Assembly: GCA_958510825.1 (NCBI GenBank)
Contig: OY294046.1
Span: forward strand, 2,542,001-2,606,000
Direction of reading: 5' to 3'
Length of the DNA stretch: 64,000 bases
DNA from: Brachypterus glaber
Lineage: Eukaryota; Arthropoda; Insecta; Coleoptera; Kateretidae
Under the pieces are notes generated by a model. The model did no database searches, was not told the DNA's origin, and worked only from the letters and a program-made list of their open reading frames with translations. Shown in pieces: positions 20,831-32,160 of this stretch (the stretch's first letter is position 1; the number at the start of each line of letters is the position of its first letter). A program made the position numbers and the translations under genes.

Positions 20831-22312
20831 GGACATGGCACAATTTATAGGGAATTTTGGCCCTCGGTGAAATTCGCTAAATTTTTTATATGTTTTAGTT
20901 TATGCTTTTTAAAAAGGAATTAGGAACGTTTCAAGCACTTTGTATGTACAGTTTTTTTTCTATAACGAAAATAAAAAAATATTTTTGCCCCAAACTCCTC
21001 ATAAAAATAAGTTTAATTAGCTTAATGATTAAGAAAAAAGCTTGATTGGTATAAGTCAAACTGATGTCTGTCAATTTTTTTATATATTATTAGTAATATA
21101 AAATTAATTTAGCATGGCTTTTAGAACCTTTTTTCAAGTAAATTGCTTTGTATGCAACCGTCAAGGTGGTCAACAGCAGATGCCCCGAATGGGAGGAAAT
21201 GAAAACATTTTATTTATTTTTTTATAAAAATGTCCTAATGTAATACTGTGAAAAAGAATTAAATCAAGGACACATGTCTTTTGATAAGTACAACACCATA
21301 TTCTCTTATTTTAAGGCTAACATCTTAAATGAAGAGCGCGGATTTCCATTCAAAGACCCGCGCCAGTTATTAGATTAGGTTCATAAGAAATGCTAGTCCA
21401 AAAATAAGAGAATTTGGCTTAAAATATAATCGAAAGATGCATTTTCTTGATTCATTGATCCTTTTTTTTAGTGTTCATATTTTAAATTATATCGAGGGCT
21501 TCATAGCAAAGGGGCATATCTGCTATATGTTAACACGGTTGATACAGCCCTGTTATGAAGCCCTCGGTATGATAGTTATATTGGATAATTTATTCTATGC
21601 AGAAACACAGTATTTCACTTTCAACTTAGTTTTTCTGTTCTGTTTTACTTCTTATTTTATTATTTTATTAAGTTTTGGACTTTTAACATGGGTTCCAGTA
21701 CATTATATTACAAAAACACATATTCAATTTCTTCTATGTAGAATTTTGGAAATAATTGTTTTTTTTGCCGTACAAAAAATAAGAGATACACTTTCGGCAT
21801 TAAAATCGCTTATTATTTTACAAACGATTCCCTTAAAACGTATTTCTATCCTGCTTTTCTTCTTATTTCATTCTTTAGTTCAATTTTATATACGTTTTAG
21901 TACTTTTTACCAGGTTACCAAATAACTTATTTCACGTATTTCACTAATTTACTCCTTAAGAAGTATTTCTGTTGCACTTTTCTTCATCTTATTTAATTAT
22001 TCTGTCCAATTTCAATATGTATTTCATTACTTTTTCCCAATAAAGCTGACAATTTAGTCTAAAAAACTTCAAAAATACGTCAGAATATCCTTCACTGACA
22101 AGTTGTCAAACGAAACAATGCCTACTAGAAAAATATATTTATGAGGAGTGTAGGGCAAAAATATTTTTTTATTTTCCTTATAGAAAAAAAACTGTACATA
22201 CAAAGTGCTTGAAACGTTCCTAATTCCTTTTAAAAAAGTATAAACTAAAACATATAAAAAATTTAGCGAATTTCACCGAGGGCCAAAATTCCCTATAAAT
22301 TGTGCCATGTCC
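20831..22312. mobile_element. DNA element with inverted ends of about 175 bp
   Basis: The left arm starts GGACATGGCACAATTTATAG and runs to about 21010; it is inverted at about 22135-22312. The element interrupts a copy of phrase P: the left flank ends GTGGTCGCAAA and the right flank resumes TTTCCCAAAGAGA. No target duplication is obvious. A 162-codon plus-strand frame (21437-21925) inside is rich in F, L and I and crosses a hairpin insertion, so I do not call it a gene. No transposase is recognisable. Confidence 0.7.
21489..21570. repeat. Short hairpin element, second copy
   Basis: ATATCGAGGGCTTCATA is inverted as TATGAAGCCCTCGGTAT with one mismatch. It shares the inner AGGGGC.TATC word with the hairpin at 8280-8347. 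Confidence 0.6.
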
Positions 22313-22851
22313 TTTCCCAAAGAGACTGATGTTTTTTTTACGGGAATCAAGTTTTTTGGATATAAAACTCCGAGAAACGCAAAAAAAGCAATAATTTTTT
22401 TTTAAATAATTTTTTAGGATAAAGTAATATTAATTTCTTCTAAAAAAAAGTATTGTGTATTATAAAATAAAACGGGATAAATTCGCATTTGGAAACCTTA
22501 CCTCCTATACATCTTTTAGTTATTTTGTTGTTTTGAATTATGTAAGCGAGCATCTCAAATGAAACATAACACTGAACAGGTAGGTATATTCTACTTTACT
22601 GCTAATGTATAACGAAATCCATGTAATAGTGCAGTGATGTAGAAATATAACCTATGTACAACGTTTTTTTTCAACCTTGATGCACAAAAACTGGGAAAAA
22701 AAATAAATTAACTCAAGGCTTTTACAGCCAAAGTAATCAACCTGTAAGTGTTATCTTTTAGTCACTGAATCTTCCAGATATAACTGAATAACCTAAAAAT
22801 AAAAAAAAGGTTTTTTTTTAACGTGACGCCCAATTTTTTTAGTGTTATAAA

Positions 22852-23264
22852 CATTAATCGAAATAAATTCAGTTATGACTCATCAACGTTGAAAATACAC
22901 ACAGAAACATAGGCTTACGGAATAATTTTGCCGAATTATGAGGGAAATTTTTATAAAGGTCACTAAATCGAAACATTTGACGACTAATTTGTTACACACC
23001 ACAATATGACTATATTAACTATAAATATGTATATATATCGGTGTTTTTCGAAGAAAAAACCGATATTCGATTTTTATCTTTTAAGAATACGAAAGTTTTT
23101 AATTTTTATTTATCGATAACTTTTTTCCCACCTAACTCGTTTAAATGAAATCATTAAAAAAAAATCAAGATAAAAAGAAATAAAAATGTAAATATTTAAA
23201 ACCTCGCGTCAACGATAGAATCGACGCGGCGCCTATGCGAGCACTGGAAATTCGCCGATGACTG
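22852..23264. mobile_element. hAT-type MITE, family B, copy 2
   Basis: The left end CATTAATCG and right end CGATGACTG are imperfect inverted repeats. The 8-bp flanks are GTTATAAA (22844-22851) and ATTATAAA (23265-23272), one mismatch apart. Length is 413 bp, the fullest uninterrupted copy in the window. Confidence 0.85.
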
Positions 23265-23441
23265 ATTATAAAGCAATGGAGAAAAATTAAAAAACAGAGG
23301 AATAGAGAAAAATCAATATACCAGGTGTCCCAACTCTATTTACCCAGCGATTTTTTCGTAAACTAAAAGAGATAATCAAGTTCTGAGAAAACCATTTTAA
23401 ATAAGACAACTAAAACTATCTTTTAGCATATATTTGATACT

Positions 23442-23914
23442 TTCAGCTCTTGAAATGTGGGCAGGGGGGCATAGAGGGACATTTTTTTAAATGGAAAGAG
23501 TGGTCGTGTGATACATCATTTTAAAGCCTATAAAATTCTCCATTTAACTACAGATTTTTATTTTTTTTGGTTTTAAAATAGGGTTGAAAATGGCTATTTT
23601 TGTCAAAATTTCTCTAAAAAATCAAACAATTTTTTAAAAATTACTAATTTCATGATGAAAAAATGTAAATTATACTTTTAAACTAATTTTAATTGACATA
23701 AATAAAAATTTACAAAAAAAACTTAAAAAATCGCATTTTTTAGCACAAAAAAATAAAAAATCAAAACCTTAAAAAAATGTTTAAAAAATTAAAAAATATA
23801 CAGTCCAATAGAGAATTTTATTTGCTTTAAAATGATGTATCACTCGACCCCCTTTTCATTAAAAAAAAATCCCCCCCCCCATGCCACCCTGCCCACATTT
23901 TAAGAGCTGAAAGT
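23442..23914. repeat. Fold-back element
   Basis: The left arm (TTTCAGCTCTTGAAATGTGG, then GTGATACATCATTTTAAAGC) is inverted at about 23806-23914. The centre is an A/T-rich loop of about 250 bp. The same arms occur at 6975-7545. Confidence 0.65.
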
Positions 23915-23969
23915 AGGAATGTTCCACGGAGGAATTTTGATGTACAATACAAGCTCTGGGATTTAGTCA

Positions 23970-24160
23970 AGAAATTACGTAATTTGTTAGAGAATTACAG
24001 GTATTAGTTGGGAATTAATCGGGGAATGATTTGAAGAATTGGGAAATAAAAAGAATTATTCGGGTAATTAGAAGAATTAGTTAGGGGGATTAGAAGAATA
24101 AGGTAAATTACGTAGAATTTCCAGTATTGTTGGTGAATTATAAGAATTAGTTGGGGAATT
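23970..24160. repeat. GAATTA-rich imperfect repeat
   Basis: The words GAATTA, GGGGAATTA and AGAATTAG recur irregularly about every 10-25 nt. It is low-complexity DNA with no frame. Confidence 0.5.
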
Positions 24161-24591
24161 ATTGCACACCACATTTTCCGCGGAAATCCCTCGCCGAAAT
24201 GTGTTTAAAACACACATTCCTAACTGTTAATCATTATTTCATGTATCATTTACAATGATATGCTCACTGAACCACAGTTTACGGTATTCGATCCGTTTGT
24301 TACGCATAATTCCAAACATATATATGAATATTTTTATTATTGCCTACATACTAATTAGTGTTATTTAATAGAATTATTTAAACAAATCACGATATATTTA
24401 AATTTAATGTTATACAACAAATGTTTCTGCCTACAAAACTCTACTTTCCTCTATAAGTAATTTTTGTAACAATTAAAGAAAAAAATAATTAGGTAAAAAA
24501 AAACAAAAAAAATAAACCTTTATTAGGTATGATAGATATTTAGAGGTTATGAGTTCTGTATTTCGAGAGAAAGCGTTTTTCGTAGGAAATA

Positions 24592-24915
24592 GTTATTTAT
24601 GGTACTAGTGGGTAAAGTAAGATATTGCCCATGAGAGAAATTAACCTGCGAGGCGTCAGCCAAGCAGGTTAATTTTCGAGAGGGCAATATCGGTTTACCC
24701 ATGAGTGCCATACAAGGTTTTATCCAATAAATAGCTTAGGAATTCATATTTTTATTAAAAATTTTAATGACATTTACAAGAAAATAATTTGACAAGTGAC
24801 AGTTGAGTGGGTAAAATAAATAATTATCCACTCAATAAAGTAAAAGCCACGCGGGGGTTATTATTGAGTTTATCTATTTAAAATAAAGCTGGTAATTGTC
24901 TCATTATCTGTATGT
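24592..24915. mobile_element. Family H element, copy 4 (reversed)
   Basis: Starts TTATTTATGGTACTAGTGGG and has an intact internal hairpin. The last few bases of the usual end are altered (GTATGTAGGATAAA instead of GTATTGGATAAA). Confidence 0.8.
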
Positions 24916-25110
24916 AGGATAAAAATATAAATAAAATATATAAAAGTCAAAACACGTATCATATTATTTTTTCGTTGCAAAATAAAATTATATGCAATAT
25001 ATTGTTAACATTTTATTTTTGTAACAACAAAAATATAAAAAAAAGAAAAGAAAAAAAAAACGCAAAAAAGTCAAAAAAAATTAAAAAAAATTAAAATTTT
25101 ATGTACTTAC

Positions 25111-25152
25111 TGTCTGAAAGAACCCCATCGTTTGTTTGACAATTCTTGATTG
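25111..25152 (-). CDS. Internal exon 4 (42 bp), minus-strand Ser-rich gene
   Basis: Acceptor TCTCTCTTGCAG, exon of 42 nt, donor ACA/GTAAGT. It joins the 26311-26400 exon in frame to read SSPNNQELSNKRWGSFR. Length divisible by three and phase 2 at both ends make it a possible cassette exon, the same size as the next exon. Confidence 0.85.
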
Positions 25153-26310
25153 CTGCAAGAGAGAAAGTCAAATAAGTACATTTGCAGAGATTAAAGTGAT
25201 CTGGGTTAACGAGAGTGAAAATGCAATCATGGATCTCGTTGAACAAATGCTATTTTTTGTGGGAAAACAAAAGCATTTTTATTTAGATTTTATTGACTGT
25301 TAACCGCTGGGGTGTTTTATCAAAGGACCTTTGTGACGTGATGCAAAAGGGACTTACTTGTATTGTTCCAGGTGTCTTCTTGTACTTGGGCCCAAGATGA
25401 TGTTTCCTCGGAGAAATGGCGTAAGCCCTATTTGCAACTCGTTCTACGCGAAATGTTTATATTGGATGTATTTTCCATAGCGTGATTCATTACGAATAAC
25501 TATTGTTATTTTTGTTCTTTGGAAGCGATAGTGGCGTGAGTATCGCGCCCCTGACGAATTTAACGTATTGTCCGGACCGTGCTGTTTTACGAACTCATTC
25601 AAATTACACTGAAATATCGCAGTACGTCATGCGCATGAAACCTTATATTTGTCCGCATAAGGGACTTATCAAAATCTACTATATACAGGATGAAAACTAA
25701 ACATTGACTAATAAACCTTGGATTTTCAAAAAAAAAAAAAAAAATAGATAGCTACAGTTACTGTATAGTCGCTGCCAGAGTTATAAGAGTTTTTTTTTAA
25801 CAGCGATTATTTTTACCTAGCGCGTCCAAACTGTTTGTCCATTGGACAACGTCCAATCATGGCGTTGCATAATTTTAGATTCATTTAAACTAATGTATTT
25901 TTATTAAGCCAGTTAAAGTTCGACCCTATCCAATCATATTTCACAAAAGATTTAGCCACACCCACAAGGAATTTGTAGCAATAAAAATTTACTGGACCGG
26001 CTTTAATTTGTTTTATTTGTGTTCTGTGCATCGACCTATATAAGATAAATACGTATTTATAATAATAAAATTTAATTACGTCCCTGTCACATTAATCCGT
26101 TTTAAATGTAAACTGTAAATGTGACACCGACTATATCCACCTCTATCGCTCTGTAACAAGTTTATTGTCAACTGAACACAGAGCCGTAGCTCAGGTAATT
26201 TATTGAGGAGGGTAAGGTTCAATTTTTCCCAACTTTTTTTGATTAAAGAATTGCCAACTTCTCAAATTTTCTTTTAAGATTTTTTTTTATGTGATGGGTA
26301 AAATACTTAC

Positions 26311-26400
26311 TTTGGAGATGATCGTCTTAGACTTGTTCTGAGCCACGTATGCCTGTTTATGCCTGATGTGGGACTTCTAGTTTCAGATTCAACAAGTTCT
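26311..26400 (-). CDS. Internal exon 3 (90 bp), minus-strand Ser-rich gene
   Basis: Acceptor TTTTTTTTGCAG and donor AAA/GTAAGT are both close to consensus. The exon reads RELVESETRSPTSG, then INRHTWLRTSLRRSSP, a basic Ser/Arg-rich stretch that looks like a phosphorylation region. Length 90 nt, phase 2 at both ends. I do not know a named domain for it. Confidence 0.9.
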
Positions 26401-26589
26401 CTGCAAAAAAAAGAACTGTTTTACTTTTATAATTATTTATGATGAGAGCTAGGACCGAGGCTGGCAAATTACAATTTTAAAAACTAATTTTTAAAGTTAA
26501 TGTTTAGACACTTATAAACTATATGTTACTAACTGGACTTTCGTCTCAAAGCTACAGCGCGCTGTTATTGCATAGTGAGTCACTTAGAA

Positions 26590-26975
26590 CATATAAAAAA
26601 CTGATGCATAATGCAAAAATTGAAGGTTATGTCAGATTGTTGTGACAGATATCAGGTTTAAATATTTAACAATAGATGTAGCAGTTTTAATTTTTTGAAC
26701 TAAATTGATAAAAAGCTGGTCAAATATAAAGAAAAACTAATAAACTTAATGTAATTTTAACGCAAAACTTTAAATTGCATTAAATTATTCAATATTTCAT
26801 GGTAAAATATATATATTTTTGCTAATTTTGCTACAGTTTTCTTTACTTTTATAAACAAGAGATGGCACTACATGTGCTTATTCTAACACTTGATACCGAA
26901 TATTCATACCGTGTCTAGAGCTAGAATGGATTTATTCTGTGTTTGAAAAGTTTGTGTATTTTCTTACATTCTACA
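26590..26975. repeat. Dispersed repeat family G, truncated reversed copy
   Basis: Reverse-strand match to positions about 3085-3440 of copy 1. It includes the rare words GATGGCACTACATGTGC and GATACCGAATATTCATACC. It is cut on the side equivalent to 3450. Confidence 0.7.
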
Positions 26976-27263
26976 GACGTAGAAAAAAAAAAAGAGCCCT
27001 ACTGGGACCCTATAGATTCATAATACAGGGATTTTTTTTTTCATCGTAAAAAAATCCAGGGCTGAAAGGGTTATAAACACGCTAAACTTTGCCCAAGGCA
27101 CACCCGAAGTTCTAAAAAAGTAAGATTAGGGTTTCTAATTCACCGACCCTTTCCTTGACCCTTTGCATGAAAATCCTTGTGTTTACTAATAAATTTTAAA
27201 CAAGTAAAACAATAATAAATCAAAATCAATATTGACCCATAAATATTTCTTTGCTCCACTGAC

Positions 27264-27287
27264 CTTATGTCTCTGTCCCCGGAAATT
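27264..27287 (-). CDS. Candidate 24-bp microexon, minus-strand Ser-rich gene
   Basis: Acceptor TCGATTTCAG, 24 nt, donor AAG/GTCAGT. Inserted between the 28197-28425 and 26311-26400 exons it adds eight codons (RISGDRDI) without changing the frame. It could equally be skipped. CCCGGAAAT and ATTTCCGGG (27278-27286 and 27299-27307) form a 9-bp stem enclosing the acceptor AG. The donor flank is nearly a copy of the donor flank of the upstream exon. Its existence is less certain than the other exons because it is so short. Confidence 0.55.
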
Positions 27288-27417
27288 CTGAAATCGACAT
27301 TTCCGGGCACCCCCACCCACGAAACAGGCCAGTCGGCATTTTCAAAAGATGAGTCGGCAATTTTGTCAAGACTAGTGGCCGTTTTTTTTTTAGTTATTAG
27401 TTGCAGGGAGGAATAGT

Positions 27418-27907
27418 ATATTAAAGTACTAGTACAAGTTTAGAAAACGTGCCGCTTGCGGCGAGTTTTCTAAAGTACTAGTGCGCTAAAAACTTGTTAT
27501 GAAACGAGTGCTTTATACAATTTTTTCTAGTTTGCTCTAAAATTTAAAAAAAAACTTACATTTAAATTGATGACTGATTTAGGGATTTTTGTTTTGGATT
27601 GGCATTACAGTTTACACCATGTTTAAAATTCTAAGAACAAATGATATTTTGATATTGTTTATAGTCATCTCTTCTCTTTTTTACTGCAATTAACCAAGCC
27701 ACAATTTTAACATGGTAAAAATAACCTAAACACCAAATTTTGTAGAAAATTCAACTTTAAAGCGACATTGACATTTGCACGGAAAACGTCAAGCGGTAGG
27801 CCAGGTCTGTTGCCAACCCAAAAGAAAATGCAGACCTCTTATGGGCCAATAAGAACACGCAAAATGCGTGTGATTATGAGCTTATAAGAGTCGCAAAATA
27901 GAAAAAA
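27418..27907 (+). mobile_element. Family T element, copy 2
   Basis: Starts AGTATATTAAAGTACTAG and ends GCAAAATAGAAAAA. It lacks part of the first hairpin arm and has a single arm of the 44-nt palindrome seen at 13082-13125. Confidence 0.75.
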
Positions 27908-28170
27908 TGGTAAAGAAAAATTTTGTCGGTAGTCAGCAATTTTGAAAGACTTTTTATCGTCATTTTTTTTTTGAGAAGATATCCTTTTTAGAAATTGAGT
28001 TAGCGAGTTTACATCCAGACAGACAGACAGACAGACGGACGCAATTTTTTTTTTACTGATTTCGACTCAGGAGGGTCTAAAACGTCGAGAAATGTAAAAA
28101 AAACATGGTCAAAGATTTTGACTTTTCGGCGAAGATTTTAATACATCGACACTCTTAGTGCCGATGTAAA
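27908..28170. mobile_element. Fragment of the ACATCGGCACT-ended element
   Basis: Reverse copy of the left 260 bp of the element at 32938-33590, with the same (GACA)n/(GTCT)n run and CTTCGCCGAAAAGTC. It stops about 25 bp from the 5' splice site of the exon at 28197. Confidence 0.65.
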
Positions 28171-28196
28171 TCAATATTTTCCTTTGTTCCACTGAC

Positions 28197-28425
28197 CTTT
28201 TGTTGGAAGTCCTGGTGTCAACTATCCCGGAGTCGACGTCCACGTCCTGTCCTCCGGACCATTCGAAGTTCTCACCGTCCGACAGCGAAGAACACTGGCT
28301 CTTGTTCACGGCCTCCTGCGAGCTGTCTGTGGCCGACGACGTCAGCGCGAAACTGGGTCCCGAACCTAGTGCGCTGGTGCTACCATTTACCATGTCCGTG
28401 GAGGTAGGTGACATCATGCTATTCT
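28197..28425 (-). CDS. Internal exon 1 (229 bp) of the minus-strand Ser-rich gene
   Basis: The acceptor is CAATTTTCAG before 28425 and the donor AAAAG/GTCAGT after 28197. Two bases finish an upstream codon, then 75 codons follow, and two bases are left. The peptide has ENSMMSPTSTDMVNGST, then KSQCSSLSDGENFEWSG, then DVDVDSGIVDTRTSNK. It is Ser/Thr-rich, acidic and presumably disordered, and the DNA is clearly more GC-rich than its surroundings. Together with the exons downstream it defines a gene read right to left whose introns are full of transposons. Homology to nuclear fallout / Rab11-FIP3/4 is only suggested by the later exons. The opposite-strand frame at 28200-28583 is its shadow. Confidence 0.85.
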
Positions 28426-28625
28426 CTGAAAATTGGAACGACAAAAACATAAAAAAATGTTTGAAAAATAGAGAATACGCATATTGTTTTCTTCTAAACG
28501 CTTATTTTTTGGTGATAATGTCGCCCGACATAACGCGTAGGTGCTTCAGAAGAATTAACCCTTTCTTTACCGCGACAATATGACTGCGTGCCACCGTTCC
28601 CGCGGTGTTTTCCTGCCGTGATCTC

Positions 28626-29018
28626 CAGTAATCGGAATAAACTCAGTTATGACTCATCAACGTTAAAAATAAACACAGAAACATAGGCTTACGGAATAAT
28701 TTTGCCGAATTATGAGGGAAATTTTTATAAAGGTCACTAAATCGAAACATTTGACGACTAATTTGTTACACAACACAATATTGACTATACATATTAACTA
28801 AAATATGTATATATATATATATATCGGTGTTTTTCGAAGAAAAAAACCGATATTCGATTTTTATCTTTTAAGAATACGAAAGTTTTTAATTTTTATTTAA
28901 CGTAACTTTTTTTCCCACCTAACTCGTTTAAATGGAATCATTAAAAAAATCAAGATAAAAAGAAATAAAAATGTAAATATTTAAAACCTCGCGTCAACGC
29001 TAGAATCGCCGATGACTG
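28626..29018. mobile_element. hAT-type MITE, family B, copy 3
   Basis: The ends CAGTAATCGG and CCGATGACTG are flanked by a perfect 8-bp duplication GTGATCTC (28618-28625 and 29019-29026). This copy fixes the boundaries of the family. It lacks about 30 bp near its right end compared with 22852-23264, and has a longer TA run. Confidence 0.92.
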
Positions 29019-29040
29019 GTGATCTCCAATGACGTGTATA

Positions 29041-29772
29041 CAGGGTGATCAATAACTGGCATGCCAAAATTTAAGAGGCGATTCTACATACAAAAAAAAA
29101 CAAAAAAAATTCTTATAAAGGTTGGTCCGGAAATGAGCCCTAAGAGGGCTACGGCCCTTTAAAATTGTAATAAAAATAAGGTTTTTAATTAATAACTCTG
29201 GTACCCTTTAAGCTAGAGCGACGAGCTTTTGCATGTATACTAGTATTAATAAGGGCAATAAGTTTATGTTATTTTATTTTTTTGGATTTATCCAGAGGCG
29301 TGCCTAGCCGGACAAAATATGTGAGGCTTAACACATTTTTGCCCCAAACTTTATGTGTATTTTTTTTGATTTTTTGTAAAAAATATAGATTCCTCGAGTA
29401 AAAATACATAAAAAATGTCATATAGAGTAACACTGTAGGAGCAACCGTTTTCAAAAAAAAAAAACAATTAAGAGGAAGTAACATTTTGTGCCACCAAAAA
29501 GGTTACTTTTTAAAAGGCCATTACTCCTTTAATATTAAATTTATGTGTTTTGGTAAAGAATACTTTTTTGCTCAGTTTTAAATGAAGAATCACCCTGCAG
29601 CATTAAAATTATATTGATGCTTTTTTAGGTTCCCCATTCAATACGTCATCTTCGAAGGGCCGTAGCTCCCTTAGGGCTTATTTCCGGACCAACCTTTATA
29701 GAAACTTTTTTTCATATTTTTGGATGTAGAACCACCTCCTAAATTTTGGCATGCCAGTTACTGATCACCCTG
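29041..29772. mobile_element. TA-duplicating MITE, family M, copy 1
   Basis: The inverted ends CAGGGTGATCA(A/G)TAACTGG extend about 125 bp into the element (GGTCCGGAAAT, GCTACGGCCCTT) and are flanked by TA. Length is 732 bp. TA duplication and the end sequence fit Tc1/mariner-type MITEs. No transposase. Other copies are at 32161-32865 (left end lost) and 52965-53638. Confidence 0.88.
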
Positions 29773-29805
29773 TATACGGTACAGCTTAAATAAATAAAAA
29801 TCTGT

Positions 29806-29905
29806 ACGGGAAATTTGTCACCACGATAGCTCGAGAACGCTTTAATCTAATAACTTTGGACCATAGGTTCCTTATACAAAGTTCTAGGCCGGGATTGTTT
29901 TTAGT
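29806..29905 (-). repeat. Dispersed phrase P, reversed
   Basis: Read on minus: CAATCCCGGCCTAGAACTTT, TGGTCCAAAGTTATTAGATT, then GCGTTCTCGAGCTATCGTGG and a CAAATTTCCC-like end. The GACA run is absent here. Confidence 0.65.
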
Positions 29906-30029
29906 AATTAAAAAGATTTTTTTTTTCGTTTTTTGCAAAAAAATTGTTTTAATGAACCTAGGCTACATGGGAAAGTATTCTTTTCAGGGCCGTAGCTATG
30001 GGGGGGGAGCCTCCCCCCACCTATCTTGA

Positions 30030-30480
30030 AATCAAAAAAGTTGCATATTTCATAGATTAAAAACATAAAAGTTGCATATTTCATGGGTTTAAAAAAAAAT
30101 AATAATTTTTTAATTTTGGGAAAAAAGTTTTAAATTTTATGGCTTAAAAATATATAAGTTGGGATTTTTAAACCTTAGAATAAAAAAATTTGTATATTTC
30201 CTGGATTAAAAATATAAAAGTTGCATATTTTTTCATGGGATAAACATAATAAAATAATACATTTTTAATTTTGGGAAAAAAGTGGTAAATTTCATGTATT
30301 AAAAATATAAAAGTTGGGATTTTCAAAAAACTTGCACATTTCGTGGATTCAAAATATAAAACTTGCATAATTCATGGGTTAAAAATAATAAAATTATAAA
30401 TTTTTAATCTTGTGAAAAAAGTTGTAAACTTCATAGATTAAGAAATATAAAGGTAAGGATTCTCAAACCTTGAAAAAATA
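30030..30480. repeat. Degenerate tandem repeat, about 140-bp period
   Basis: The words AAAATATAAAAGTTG, CATATTTCATGG and TTTTTAATTTTGGGAAAAAA recur in the same order about three times. It is AT-rich with no gene. Confidence 0.65.
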
Positions 30481-31096
30481 TAAATAACTTAACCAGAAGG
30501 TGTAATTTGATAATAGAATTAAAAAATTTAAATTAATCCTCTTTTTTTTTAAAGCTTTGAAACTTAAAGGCATCAAATTTTTAATATTAAAACAACGTTT
30601 ATTTTGTCATTTAGAAAGGGGTGGGGACTTTTTTTATGAATGGACTTTTTTTCTTGAGAAAGGGTGGTGGGACCTTTTTTTTTTTTTTTAGTCATGAAGT
30701 TTTGAGAGAGAAGAGAAGGGTGGTACCTTTTTTTTTTTAGTCATGAACTTTTTTTTTCAAGGAAAAAAGTTGTGTTTTTAGGCTAAAAAAAGTTGTAATT
30801 TTTGACCTCCTCCCCCCCACCAAATCTTCTTCGCTACGGCCCTGATTCTTTTGTTGGCAGCAATAATTTAAGCCCGGGCCGACCGGCCGGCTAGTTTCAT
30901 TCCCGATCCGCCCCTGATTTAATCACTGTGTCGGTCTACATTCACATGTTCACTCGTTGTAAAATTGTATGGGCTGTGCTGAGGTTATGACATTCCGGAA
31001 TAAACATAGAAAGCCCATCATTATCAGATACTATCATTTCATAAATATGTAGGCATTTATTCTTTCGAACGTGAAAATGGTGGTCATTTTTTCTAC

Positions 31097-32101
31097 GACT
31101 GCTTTAGAATGTAAGCAAATACACACACTTTTCAAACACAGAATGAATCCATTCAAGCTCTAGATACGGTATGAATATTCCGTATCAAGTGTTAGAATGA
31201 GCACATGTAGTGCCATCTCTTGTTTATAAAAGTAAAGAAAACTGTAGCAAAATTAGCAAAAATTTATATATTTTACCATGAAATATTGAATAATTTAATG
31301 CAATTTAAAGTTTTGCGTTAAAATTACATAAAGTTTATTAGTTTTTCTTAATATTTGACCAGTTTGTTATCAATTTAGTTCAAAAAATTAAAGCTGCCCC
31401 ATCTATTGTTAAATATTTAAATCTGATATCTGTCACAACAATCTAACATAACCTTCAATTTTTGCATTATAATTTGTGAATATGTGCTAAAATTAAATAA
31501 AAATCTTTTTTAAGTACTGATTTGATAAAATTATTAAATAACCTTAACTGCTTTATTTAAAAATATGTGTTTTGTTGCATTTACAATGTCGAGTCACAAA
31601 AAACATTGTTTTTAATTAAAAACTGGTAACGACCTCAAATTTTTATAAATTGGTTGAGTTCTGGGATATAGGCCAAAAAGAAAACAACGCCAAAAACTTT
31701 GTTAACTAAACCGACAGTTTCGTTTGTTCTTTGTAAACATCCTCAGGGTTGATTAAAGCGTAAAAGGCATTTTAGTCATAGACTTTTTGAATGGTAACAT
31801 ATAGTCAAATATAGATTTCTGTTCTTATCTGGTCTATATTTGACTATATGTTACCATTCAAAAAGTCTATGACTAAAATGCCTTTTACGCTTTAATCAAC
31901 CCTGAGGATGTTTACAAAGAATAAACGAAACTGTCGGTTTAGTTAACAAAGTTTTTGGCGTTGTTTTCTTTTTGGCCTATATCCCAGAACTCAACCAATT
32001 TATTGTTTTCAACCTTGTGCGCAGTTTAAAGCCATACAGTGTTTCATATTTGCAGTCGAAGAAAAAGTATAGTCTACAACACGTATGGAATAGTCATTCC
32101 G
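31097..32101. repeat. Dispersed repeat family G, copy 3, interrupted
   Basis: Positions 31097-31612 and 32010-32101 together match 3082-3690. They are separated by the fold-back element at 31613-32001, and the family G sequence resumes without loss. Confidence 0.75.
31613..32001. mobile_element. Fold-back element with 168-bp arms, 8-bp duplication
   Basis: The left arm 31647-31814 and right arm 31834-32001 are almost perfect inverted copies, for example GTTGAGTTCTGGGATATAGG and its complement, with a 19-nt loop. ATTGTTTT occurs at 31605-31612 and 32002-32009, an 8-bp target duplication. The right arm ends exactly at the duplication, while about 34 nt of extra sequence precedes the left arm. 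No coding capacity. Confidence 0.85.
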
Positions 32102-32160
32102 CGTTTTTTAAATTCTTGTTTGATTAACGAGAAAAAATTAAACATATTAATTAAAAAAAA

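Noticed and set aside
21437..21925. 162-codon plus-strand open frame
   Set aside because: Composition dominated by F, L, I and K, no motif, and the frame crosses the hairpin insertion at 21489-21570. It is best explained as chance in T-rich DNA.
25349..25410. Possible extra minus-strand exon with a GTAAGT donor
   Set aside because: No acceptable acceptor upstream, and the neighbouring exons already join in frame without it.
28200..28583. 127-codon plus-strand frame
   Set aside because: It is antisense to the well-spliced minus-strand exon 28197-28425.
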